Part shown: piece by piece, positions 54,510-64,000 of the stretch | How the letters are laid out: every line of letters starts with the position of its first letter | Numbering within the stretch: position 1 is the first letter of the stretch | Source of the DNA: Malachius bipustulatus | Taxonomy: Eukaryota; Arthropoda; Insecta; Coleoptera; Melyridae | NCBI GenBank assembly: GCA_910589415.1 | Contig: OU342637.1 | Location: 30,596,162 to 30,660,161, forward strand | DNA length: 64,000 nt | Direction of reading: 5' to 3' | Notes under the pieces: generated by a model | What the model was told of the DNA's origin: nothing | What the model saw: only the letters and a program-made list of their open reading frames with translations | Database searches by the model: none | Program-made: the position numbers and the translations under genes

Positions 54510-57289
54510 TCACCTGCGTCCATCCGCCATACCTGTGAAACGGCGAAATTACACGATCAGTTTTTACAACACTTCACCCGGTTACATTGTGAATATACAA
54601 ACAAAACACTTACCTATGTTACTGGTAGTTTTCTCAAGATACGCTAAGGGACCCTGCAGGACTCCCCCGGGGCCCTGCTGGGAAAAAGGACCCCGGGGGC
54701 CGCCCAATCCTTGCTGCATGAACAGGGCCTGCTGGGTGGACACCATACCGGGGCCTACGCCGCCGACGCCACCCCCGATACCTTGAGACACCTGCAATAC
54801 GATTTCTGATTGTAAAATTCTTAGCGAAGCAGGAAAATTGAAAGCAATGGGAGATAAAATAATTATTTAAAAAAGGGTGAGAATTAAAGTAGGGGTTATA
54901 ATTCAAAATAAAAGAGTTAGAATGAAAAATAGGGGTTAGAATGCAAGGTAAGAGGGAAAATGTAAAGAACGGGTTCAAATTCGAAGTAGGGGTTAAAATA
55001 ATTCAAAGAAGGGGTGTAAGAGCTATAATTCAAAATGGGAGTCAACATTTGAATTGGGATTACAATTCAAAGAAAATGTTAGTACTTACAAAGCAAGGTA
55101 AGAGTTATAATGTAAGGTAGAGGGTTAGAAAGTGAAGTAGGGGTAGGGGATAAAAATCCAGGTAGGGGTTACACTTACAAAAAAAATAAACTAAAAAAAG
55201 TTAGTTTTAAAATAAGTAGTTAGAACATCATAGTAGGTTAGAATGCAAGGTAAGAGGTAAAATGCAAAGAATGGGTTCAAATTTGAAGTAGGGGTTAGAA
55301 TTCACAATTGGGATTAGAATGCAAAGTAGGAGTTCGAATAATGTAGCCTATCTTTTTTTAAAAGAAAAGCTCAAAAGTAGGGAGCAGATTTACAATCAAC
55401 AATCTTTCAATTGTTGAAGCAATTCTCATACTTACCTTTCATTTAATTGAAATTACGAGTTATTAGAATGATTTCTTATGATCTAAACATCAATTTTTTT
55501 TAGGGGTTCATCTATAATAAAGCAAGAGGGTTAGTTTGTTCGAATCTTGTCTAAAATTACGAGAAATTTGATCAATTTAACATCAGAAGTGGGATCAAAG
55601 GAGTGGTGAAAATAAGGAGGACAGAACAGGCGAGAATTCTTATTGTCTTTTGTGATACTAACCCTCCGTGCTTTAGCGGACGACGAATAAATAAAAGAAA
55701 ACTCGATATAGATTAATTGAAAAAATTTATTTCATAAATAGTTACAATCTATACATTTACTTATTATAAAATTAAGCGGAAAAATATTTAAATAGATAGT
55801 TTGGCAAATAATTTCTCTGAGATTGATCGCTTTCATATTAACGATTAATTAATTAATTATAATAATAACGATAGACTATATTTTCGAAAAATACAACCAA
55901 CAGAAGAAATCTAATCAAGGCACGATTGAGCAAAGTTCAAAAATACTTACATCTATCTCATTTTCAGTACAATATCGAGGGGGGGGGGGACAATAAATTG
56001 TCATCAAAGTTATCAAATGAATAACGCCGTTTCTAAAAACCCTGAGAGTTAGTATACAAATTCACAATAAGTCGTCAATAAATGTCTTTTTTTTCTCACA
56101 ACAAATCATAAAACGAGTTAAACTCACACTCATACATTAATCAATCTATTGTTCTAGCTACTCATTAATTAAACAAAGACGAGTCGTTATAAACATGAAA
56201 CCAGATTCCATATTCATAGCTAACTCAGCATTATAAATAATTATAAACTAATAATAATAATAATATGAAACATTTAAAAGCCCAAATTAGACGACCAACA
56301 GTAAAAAAAGTGTCAAAGGCTTTGGTGGATTTTTGGCAAGACTGAAACAACTAGCACCTCTCTAAAATAAAAATAACGACTCGTCTAAATAGGGCTGCTC
56401 CATTTCACAAAATCAATATAAAAGCCTTCTTTTGTTCTGCAACAACTAAACTAAATAGAGAGATAGAAAATCAACGTCGGTCTACCTGCATCTGCTGCAT
56501 TTGTTGCTGCTGCAGCTGCTGCTGCTGCATCTGCTGCATCTGTTGCTGCTGCTGCATCTGCTGCAGTTGCTGCTGCTGGAGCTGCTGCTGCATCGAGGGC
56601 ATCGCGGACGCCATCAGAGCCGCGTTCGGGGTTTGGTTGCCCGGGATGGGGAGCGGTGACTGGGGTACTGCCCCACCTGCGGCACCGGCACTGGCCCCGC
56701 TCGCGCTTATACTCGGGGTCGCACTACTGCTGCTGCCTAAAAACATTAACACGTGTAGCAACCAACTAGAAAGAATACAAGACCGTTATTATTGATACCT
56801 ACCTTGAGCGGGGCTCTTGGCGTATCCTTGCAAATCGGCGAGTAGGTTCTGCCAGGCCGCGATTTTCTCGTAGTGCCGTTTCAGGAGTTCCTCTTTCCTG
56901 GCCAGCTCGAGCCGTAACTCGCTGATGTCTTCCTTGATGACCATTTCCGGTTTCAGGGCGGAGAGGAGGAAGCGTTTCTGCAGGAAGAACGCTTCCATTT
57001 GTCTGGCCAGGTCGATGAAGCGGAGGGTTGTTTGTTCGACTTCCACTTTGATTTCGTCCTTGTCGGTCGTGGGGACTGCCTCTTCTTTGGTTAGGACATT
57101 CAGACAATGCTGTAATAAGATAAAGAGTGTTATGGAGAGATTTGATTGGGAGTAGTGATGATTGATAGGAGGAGGAGAGGGGGGGGGGGGTGTCTTTACC
57201 TGGAAGGCCTCTTCGAATTCGTCGACGAGGTTGCCACCACCGTTTGTCGGTGTGGCCATTGCAGACACTGGAGGTGATGCTTCCTTCAT
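54510..57289 (-). CDS. MED28: Mediator complex subunit 28
   Basis: Five exons on the minus strand: 57200-57289, 56803-57109, 56486-56736, 54614-54791, 54510-54532. All are GT-AG and in phase, giving 282 residues (human MED28: 178). The conserved core spans about 18-128: NLVDEFEEAFQ, then RFIDLARQMEAFFLQKRFLL, KPEMVIKEDISELRLELARK and a helical end. Next come a Ser/Ala/Gly stretch, a long polyglutamine-methionine tract (about 178-216) and a glycine-rich part. The conserved GPLAYLEKTTSNI follows at the C-terminus, matching human GSLAYLEQASANI. MED28 belongs to the Mediator head and links activators to RNA polymerase II. The Q- and G-rich inserts are the main departure from the family. Without splicing at 56485 the frame ends four codons later (VDRR, stop). 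Confidence 0.92.
54870..55345. repeat. Degenerate GGGGTTAGAATTCAAAG minisatellite
   Basis: Words such as AGTAGGGGTTATAATTCAAA, ATAGGGGTTAGAATGCAAGG and GGGTTAGAATTC recur every 20-30 bases across about 475 bp. The array sits in MED28 intron 4, next to exon 4. Units are diverged but orientation is constant. Confidence 0.65.
55725..55730 (-). promoter_or_regulatory. Candidate intronic poly(A) signal for short MED28
   Basis: A minus-strand AATAAA lies about 740 bases past the stop codon that would be used if MED28 intron 4 were not spliced. It could end a short transcript. AT-rich DNA makes chance occurrence likely. Confidence 0.3.
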
Positions 57290-57769
57290 TGATGTAACTG
57301 TTAATCGGTGAAATGTGTAGGTAGAGTGCGGGGGTTGCGAAAATCTCGAGGATTGAAGCTTGTTGAGAGTACAGAAGTGTAAAAATTCACAGCATTAATA
57401 ATAATCAGATAACAGGGCAACTAAATTTATACTTTTACAAAATCTACGCTATTAAAAAGCTTTCCCGCATCTTTCTTCCTACCCAGCCCAACCATTCACC
57501 ATTCTCCTCCAGATCTTTCCCTTTTCTTCGTTTCTTTGTTTTCCTCAGGAGTCACTGAACTTCACTTTTCACACTTTTCAGTTTTCTTTCACTTTTCCTC
57601 GTTCCATCATTCCATCTTCCATTCCATCTTGACTTGTATATATGAATGTGAGTATGTTGTATGGTATGAGATGAGGGAGGAGTGACGACTGAGGAGTGAG
57701 GAGTGTGTGTTGTGTACTGTACTGAACTGAACTGAACACTGAACCACAGAATAGGTAAAATCAGAATAC
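57290..57769. other. Upstream region of MED28
   Basis: Contains the 5' leader and probable promoter of the minus-strand MED28 gene. It is C/T-rich on the plus strand at 57475-57620. No ORF of interest, TATA box or other motif could be assigned. Confidence 0.35.
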
Positions 57770-57771
57770 TA

Positions 57772-58613
57772 GCTTTATTCGGTTTCATTTCTTGAATCGT
57801 TCAAGAACCGTCCTGGGATTGCGCAGAACTAGTTGCGCAATCGTGCAGTTCTAGGAACCGTTCTCGGATGGTCCTGGAAGTGTCCGCGACTTCACAAAAC
57901 TCGAACAATTCCGAACTGTTATAAATCTTGTAAATGGAAATCTTTAAAAGAAGAACTTAGAACCTAACCCTACTTTTCAATATGTAAAATTCAAATAAAA
58001 AACGCAAAGCAAAGCATATACTGCTCAACTTTTCTTTTAGTGAGAAAAGCGCTTTTGTTTGCGACACGCAAAACACAGTTTATTTATGTCTTTGTTTATA
58101 ATTTTTGTGAATTTACTCAATTTTCTGATAACCCAACCAGTACCTAGGTATAGGTACTTAATAATGGAAAGTTCATCTTGCTCTTCCGAAGAGTCTGATG
58201 AGGATAATGATGAATTTAAAAGGATATTTTGTATGTAGTCATCCATTATTACCTAGGTATGCCTATTACCAATTACTTATCTAATAATTAACCTGATCAA
58301 TAATAGTAAAAACAAAACAACAAGTCCAAGATCAACAAACGCCAGCGAGTACCGTCCTACCGTCGTCGTGTATCGTGTAAAATGAAAATGGGCATGCGTG
58401 AATTGACAATCCGAAATCAGTTCTTACTCCAGAGCGAGGACTGGTTTGGACGGTTCTTGAACGGTTCTAAAACGGTCCTGAGTTAAACCAAAACAGAGAA
58501 CTTCTGTCTCAGAACTAGTTCAGGATTAGTTCTACAAAACCCGAACGCATGAATTTCGACTGCGCAAACTCCTGACAGTCCTAGAACAGTAATAGCAAAA
58601 ACCCGAATAAAGC
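57772..58613. mobile_element. 842-bp DNA transposon remnant with TA duplication
   Basis: The ends GCTTTATTCGGTTT and the complement of GCTTTATTCGGGTTT are flanked by TA at 57770-57771 and 58614-58615. Subterminal copies of GAACCGTTCT and related words occur on both sides. The minus-strand frame 58246-58037 begins MDDYIQNILLNSSLSSSDSS, an acidic Ser-rich start like the N-terminus of some transposase-type ORFs. No catalytic domain is visible, so it is an internally deleted copy. Confidence 0.65.
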
Positions 58614-58621
58614 TATAAACT

Positions 58622-58858
58622 TCAATAAAAATACCGAGTTCGCGCATCTACTCGGCGCATAGAGATCCGCCATGATTTGAATGAGCTTTCATTAGTTTTG
58701 AATGCGGGCCCACAGAATAGAATTGTACCTATTCTGTGGCGGGCCTGCATTTCCACTCTGAAACAATAGCCGCTAGAGGTGTGGCTTGTCTCTAAAAGAT
58801 CAAGGGCGCCGCCGGCGAGTTTAGCTTCTTATTGTATAATTCTGTGACTGAACTGTTG
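58622..58858 (-). repeat. Inverted copy of the GAGACAAGCCACA repeat
   Basis: On the minus strand it reproduces the blocks of 27085-27280 in the same order (CTCGCCGGCGGCGCCC, AGAGACAAGCCACACC, CATGGCGGATCTCTATGCGC, GATGCGCGAACTCGG). It abuts the right end of the 57772-58613 element. Confidence 0.65.
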
Positions 58859-59538
58859 GTTCTTCTTCTTCCACCAGTGAAATGAATCCTAGTAATCCTA
58901 CTGGAAATGCGACGCCCGTACAGAGAAACGTGACAAGTTCAGTTTTATGCTATCCGCCGCATAGACGTCTATCCATCTCGTTCTAACCAATGCACGTATA
59001 TTATGGGCATGCGTCGCACAATTATCACATTTTTGGCAATAAAATTCATTTAATAATTATTTTTACAATTTATTTCAATATAATATCGTTAAATAGATAC
59101 TTTGGAATATATTTTTTGAATTTTAATAGTAAAAATTCTAGTAGAATAAATTTAAATAGGCATAATTGAACGCTATTTAATATGAATTATGAATGATGAA
59201 CTTATGAATGATGTTGATTACCTTCTATGCGATTTTAGTAAAATATAAATACCTTATTTAAAATAAATTGATGTTTAACACAAATTAGGATTACTAATTT
59301 ATCATTTTTGCTTAACACTACAAAAATATCTACCTGTAACTCTGAGAGACTTTTTTAGGACTCAGGGCAAGTATCATTGAAAATAAAATAATTAAAACTT
59401 GAAAGAGAAATTTATTAGAAAATTATTAAGATTTTTGATGTGAGTACAGTTTAATAGTAATATTATTTTTATAGTAAAATTAATTTCCTATTTTCTAAAA
59501 AAAAAAATTTAAATATGGAAGTCGCAGGTACCTACATA

Positions 59539-59934
59539 CAGTTCATCGGTTATTTATTGGCGGAGAATTCTCGGAATTAATCTGGACTGATAGCACAAAT
59601 ATTGATTCAGGCAGTGGCGTGCAAAAAATGATGCTTATATAACTCTCACTATGGACAAAATCTTGTTAATCTTCACCTGATAATATTCAATATCAACCAC
59701 GCCGCCTATGGCAGGTGCAATTGGATGAACGTTTTAAATGAGAAACACTCATTATCGAGACAATTACAAAGATAAGAGCGAACAAAAAATCGAATGTTCA
59801 GGGTGATCCATGCAAAAGTGTAAAATTATTTCTGTTCTCTATACATTTAGATAGGGCTTTTTTGAATCACGAGTATACCGATAAACATTTTATTGCTTAT
59901 CCGAATTCTCCGCCAATAAATAATCGATGAACTG
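59539..59934. mobile_element. 396-bp inverted-repeat element with TA duplication
   Basis: CAGTTCATCGGTTATTTATT and GGCGGAGAATTC on the left are matched in complement on the right (GAATTCTCCGCC, AATAAATAATCGATGAACTG). TA flanks at 59537-59538 and 59935-59936. It is non-coding, consistent with a Tc1/mariner-mobilised MITE. Confidence 0.8.
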
Positions 59935-60544
59935 TATATATATAAGTTATATTTAAATTAATCTATAAAATAAAGCAACTGCGTTGACATTAAAATTTGA
60001 TGCCTAGCCACATAGTATATCAAAAAATACTAGCACACTGCTAACAAAAAAAAAATATATAAAAATAGGAAAAATTAACGAGTTTACCTTTATAGTATAA
60101 TTATTATAAACAACAAATTATCTTCGTAATCTAATGCCAAATAACAGGCTTCCGAAATTATAACTGAACTTGAAACATAAAATAACTGAAAAAAATAGGC
60201 CAATTATTTCCATATATAAATGTAACAATAACTTTTTCAAGTGTTATAAGTACCTATTTATAGCCTATAGGTAGGTATATTGAACGATCTCCGGTAACTC
60301 GCTTATTTCAAATTAGCTTCACCGATTGAATACACAATTAATAGTTATTTTCATTCTCCCCTTAACGAAAGTGTAACTTTCTGTCTTGATAAGACAACCG
60401 AAAGCGAAAGTAAAACATCCTAGGTGATAGGTTGCTAGGTGGTTGCTAGCTATGAAAAACTTTCGTGGCCTGGACAAAAAAGTAGAAATGTCAGTTTGAT
60501 TAACGTTTATTTAGATGGAAAATTGAATGTAAAACTACAATAAA

Positions 60545-60616
60545 AAATTCCAGTACATCTTTCTGGAACATACAAATAATTATTATTGTATGTTCGAGAA
60601 AGATTTACTGGAATTT
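60545..60616. repeat. Short perfect-looking hairpin
   Basis: AAATTCCAGTACATCTTTCT and GGAACATACAA pair with TTGTATGTTCGAGAAAGATT and TACTGGAATTT around an AT-rich loop of about 10 bases. The stem is about 30 bp. Confidence 0.7.
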
Positions 60617-60859
60617 GCAGCTTCTTGAATGAAATTCATTTTGAACTAAACTACGATCAAAGATTCTAAAATTATAGCGGTACAGAGTTTTAAACTTGAC
60701 AGTGTCATGAATTAATTATTTAAAACTATCGTTACTATGGTAATGTTAAAAACATGGCACCTTATAATAATTCCATTGTTATCACTGAATCGTATTATTT
60801 TACTAATTTCTTCTTAATTCGTGGTTCAATATGGCAAGGGGAGAATGAAAAGTTTAATA

Positions 60860-60984
60860 CATTACACGCTACGAAAGCTCTTTCAGGTGCTCGGAGTTTT
60901 TAAATACCCTCGGCTACGCTACGCTTCGCCTCGGGGATTTAAATACACCTCACACCTAAAAGTGAACTTTCGTAGCTTGTAATG
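60860..60984. mobile_element. 125-bp MITE with TA duplication
   Basis: CATTACACGCTACGAAAG and its complement CTTTCGTAGCTTGTAATG bound a 125-bp unit, with TA at 60858-60859 and 60985-60986. The interior includes a second palindromic word (TACCCTCGGCTACGCTACGC...GCCTCGGGGATTTAAATA). Confidence 0.6.
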
Positions 60985-61857
60985 TAAATAACTATTAAAT
61001 TGAACTGGCCCTCCAAAGTGTGAATTTAAAAATAAAATGAAAATATTAGGAAAAAAGTTCTGGAAAAAAAAACTTCTAGGGGTAGTATGATTCACACTCT
61101 TGCAGAGAACAAGGGTGGATAAAATTATGTAATTATGGAGGCTTCATGGTAGTAGTATTCGAATACCTAACCGTCTTTTTTATTTCAAGTTATTTCAGGA
61201 AAAAATCGATTAATGTGAATTTTTTTACACTAGCTGCTTCAAAATTAAATTAATCAGCTGTTTTAAAATTATCTATTATCAAAAATATTATTTATCACAT
61301 TATAAATAAAATATTATCGAAGTATCTAAATACATTATACATACAGGTAAAGTGTTTGTAATTGTAATTAGGTACTATTAAAATATAAAATTTTCAAAAA
61401 ATTTCAAAGAGTTTGGAAGACAATGAGGAAAGCTACTTTAATTGGACAGGAGGTAAATAAAAATGAAAAATGCATAAGTAATTGTGAGAATTTTTTTAAT
61501 TTAATATTTTTTTATTTTAATTCTTTCGCCAATTCCGTTTTTTTAACATTAATTCATTTCGTTTATATAAGCCTTAATTAGAAGATTAAAATATTTGTTA
61601 ATATGTTTGAACATTTATCACAAATTTGATCATTCCTAAAATTATTATGGAAATTTAATATTAATTTCTTTTTCACCCCCAACATACTTTCTTTCAGATA
61701 TTTACCGATGTTATTTTAAAAAATTTCATTAATTACATCTGTTCGTTTTGCTAAATCATTTGGTAAGACATTAGGGATGATATCAATAATAATAATATTA
61801 TTGTAGTAATTGATTTATCAATCAATATCCTTTTATGTCAAATCAGTGTCACTTTAT

Positions 61858-62024
61858 ATGTCAATTGCTTTTCCTATTTACATGCAGTGACAGCCTGATA
61901 AACTTTGGAAAAGCATTTTGGTGTAAAGGGAATCTAATTTGACAAGAGGAATTTCAATTGAAAAATTACAGTGATGTTTGATAAATGGGAAAAGCATTTC
62001 ACAAATTTGGAAAAGCAATTGACA
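61858..62024. repeat. Foldback with GTCAATTGCTTTTCC arms
   Basis: TGTCAATTGCTTTTCC at the left end and GGAAAAGCAATTGACA at the right end are exact complements. Two further GGAAAAGCATTT copies lie inside. Confidence 0.6.
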
Positions 62025-62094
62025 AAAAACAAAAACCAAAAGAAAATAACTGTAAAGTCTCCCTCTTTCTCACGTGCAGAATGCGATCTCACCT

Positions 62095-62440
62095 CTTGAC
62101 CTGACCTGCCATTTGTACATTTTTAGCATCTTTGGAATGTTTACGTTTATGATGTGGGGTCAAATAATATTTATTTTAATTCCAGTCTCATATGAACATT
62201 CTTCACATTTGGACAGTTTAGTATGTTTGGTGTTTGGAATGTTTATGTTTATGATGTTGGGCCAAATTATGTTTAATTCCGGTCTCATATGAACATTCTC
62301 CACATTTGTACATTTTAGCGCCTTTGGAATGTTTACATACATTATGTTGGGCGAGATTATATTTAATTCTGGTCTCATATGAACATTCTCCACATTTGTA
62401 CATTTTAGCATGTTCGGAATGTCTACACGTTGATTAATTT
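62095..62440 (-). pseudogene. Decayed C2H2 zinc-finger exon
   Basis: The minus strand encodes two intact fingers (MYKCGECSYETRIKYNLAQH and MYKCGECSYETGIKHNLAQH). A third finger is in another frame (KLSKCEECSYETGIKINI) after a frameshift near 62220 and is followed by a stop. Traces of a finger lie upstream (CRHSEHAK). The finger style YKCxECSYETxxKxNLxxH is the same as in the gene at 32296, so this is a relative or duplicate that lost its function. No start codon or acidic N-terminal half is seen. Confidence 0.75.
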
Positions 62441-62761
62441 CTAGATAGTCTGCCAAGGTCATATTTGTTTACGCTGCGTTGTAACGTCGAACATTATGAC
62501 ACTAAAAATGACAGTTAGAATTTGAAGGTTATTAAAGGGATCAAATGAAAATGTTTGACATTAGGAAGATGCAAAAACAATAAATTTAATAATCGATCAC
62601 AACATCGCCCTGGCTTTGTTGTCAACTTTTCTATCCAAAATAATAAACTGATTTTGTTCTGTTTACGTCTGTCAGTTTTAAGAGTTAATTTTTAATTTTA
62701 TAAAATAAATTAAAAATTATTAGAATTATCTAAAAAGTGATAGATTATCTAAGTAAGCAAA

Positions 62762-64000
62762 ATGCCAAAACATATAAGTAAAGAAGCGCAACAGCAGATG
62801 GTGGCAAATTTATTCGAATACTTTGGAAACGAATCAATGAATGGGGGCCATTATACCCCTAACATCAGTGAGCAAGGTATAAATTATTTTATAGGTTCAA
62901 ATACTACTGACATCAAGTAATAAATATTATGATTTAGAGGGTAGCTGAAGCTCTGAAATTGTCGCTTTGGTACCTACCGTCTCTACATACTCTACATACC
63001 GTCCTCAAAGACAAGTATATATTTGAGTGCAGCAAATCTTCTCTTTTGTGCGTCTTAAAGAAAATTGGATTTAAATGGAAAAAAGACAATCCACGTCGAG
63101 GTCTCCTGGAATTAGGTCACATTATTGTTAAAAGAGTGAAGTTCCTACGCGCATATGTAGATTACAAAAGAGAAGGCATCTTACCAATAATTTGTGTATA
63201 TAGACGAAACATGGATCTCTCAAAACGGCACAATGGGAAGGTCTTGGCAGGATCAAAACCCACGCAGTGTCAAGAAACTGGACAGAAGACAGAAGGCAAA
63301 AGGTGTTTTAAATACTTATATGTTATAATGATGTATAATTAGGCATTAAATATAATATCATTTATTTTCATTATTTAGGTACATAGTTTTGCATGCAGGT
63401 AAGATAAATGGTTTTGTTGATGGGGCAGAATTGATTTTCTCTTCATCAACAAAAGATCCAGATTATCATGGAGAGATGAATCATGAAAAGTTTACCAAGT
63501 GGTTCGAAAACCAGTTAAAGCCAAAAGTTACCTTCTGTGATTATTATGGACAATGCGCCTTACCACAGTGCAGTTGAAAATAAACCACCAATTTCTTCTT
63601 CAAATAAACAACAAATTGACGAATGCGCTGCGCAGGAAGAACATTGGTTTCGAGCCTTTTTCGCTGAAAGCTCAGCTCCTAGACATTGTGAATAAGTATA
63701 TTTTGTATTGACTTTATGATTTTTATATAACTAAAATGCTTATTGGTTTCACAACAGGAACAAAAGAAACCAAAGCAGTATACCTATAGTGGATTCCTTA
63801 GCTAGCTGAACAGTATGGACACAAAATTCTTCGACTTCCACTATACCATTATATTTTTTAATCCAATCGAACATGTGTGGGATATAGCAAAGTCGAACTT
63901 CAATCGTCCTATCGTCCTTTAAGCGATGAGAGTACCGACGTTATTTCTCTAGCTTTGGCGAAATACACATCATACTGGTGTTACGGCAGAAATGTGGAAT
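62762..64000 (+). pseudogene. Broken Tc1/mariner-like (DDE_3) transposase, runs off the window
   Basis: Starts MPKHISKEAQQQMVANLFEY at 62762. Later blocks, spread over different frames, match the insect DDE_3 transposase family. They include a helix-turn-helix-like part (LKKIGFKWKKDNPRRGLLEL), the first catalytic Asp block (YIDETWISQNG, about 63203), YIVLHAGKINGFVDGAEL (63380), the second Asp block (MDNAPYHSAVE, about 63548) and the NPIEHVWDIAK block near 63860 around the third acidic residue. At least four frame changes and several stops interrupt it. Some gaps could be introns, but not all are explained by GT-AG. The end lies beyond 64000. Flanking inverted repeats were not identified. Confidence 0.75.

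Larger units (their letters stand above)
58860..62070. other. AT-rich intergenic sequence with small foldbacks
   Basis: No protein-coding gene is supported. The recognisable structures are the foldback elements at 59539-59934, 60545-60616, 60860-60984 and 61858-62024, listed separately. The rest is AT-rich single-copy-looking DNA. Confidence 0.4.

Noticed and set aside
56471..56485. VDRR-stop as the only MED28 end
   Set aside because: The conserved LAYLEKTTSNI motif in the downstream exon shows that the spliced long form is the ancestral one.
62074..62292. Plus-strand 72-codon frame
   Set aside because: Antisense to the decayed zinc-finger exon, whose minus-strand fingers are unmistakable.

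Overview
The window is nuclear DNA from an insect. Compact, GC-richer coding exons with canonical GT-AG introns sit in very AT-rich, repeat-loaded non-coding DNA. Gene content (a Ptpmeg2-type phosphatase, Dok, MED28, DNLZ, an HMG20-type HMG-box protein and a PLD3/4-type phospholipase-D-fold enzyme) is that of an arthropod. The long introns and dense small foldback DNA transposons argue against a compact dipteran genome. A beetle is my guess, but the order cannot be fixed from the sequence alone.

Layout. 455-2205 (+): HMG20-like chromatin protein, four exons. 2.6-5.2 kb: nested transposon debris, a 583-bp piggyBac-type element flanked by TTAA, and a 76-bp tandem array. 7406-24573 (-): Ptpmeg2, a Sec14 plus tyrosine-phosphatase gene of seven exons; its 10.4-kb third intron holds satellite-like repeats and a GC-rich island. 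25-27.3 kb: transposon-derived sequence. 27669-29318 (+): Dok adaptor with a 57-nt intron that is itself open in frame. 30853-31332 (-): DNLZ, a single-exon mitochondrial Hsp70 escort protein. 32296-33423 (+): a C2H2 zinc-finger gene cut by a 149-bp MITE; its last finger now lies beyond the insertion. 36436-49489 (+): a PLD3/4-like type II membrane protein of ten exons with an unusual N-terminal region. 49.8-53.5 kb: two large foldback elements. 54510-57289 (-): Mediator subunit MED28 with polyglutamine and glycine-rich insertions. 57.7-62 kb: more DNA transposons. 62.1-62.4 kb (-): decayed zinc-finger exon. 62762-64000 (+): broken Tc1/mariner-type transposase running off the window.

The genes do not form a pathway; this is an ordinary eukaryotic neighbourhood of independent genes. 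Points I consider most worth following are: the RHIM-like motif encoded in the 5' exons joined by phase to the PLD3-like gene; the MITE with a TCA target duplication that shortened the zinc-finger protein, whose removal restores an extra finger in frame; a pre-miRNA-like hairpin in the PLD3 intron; two alternative C-termini of MED28; the in-frame 57-nt Dok intron; and several small inverted-repeat families present several times within 64 kb.
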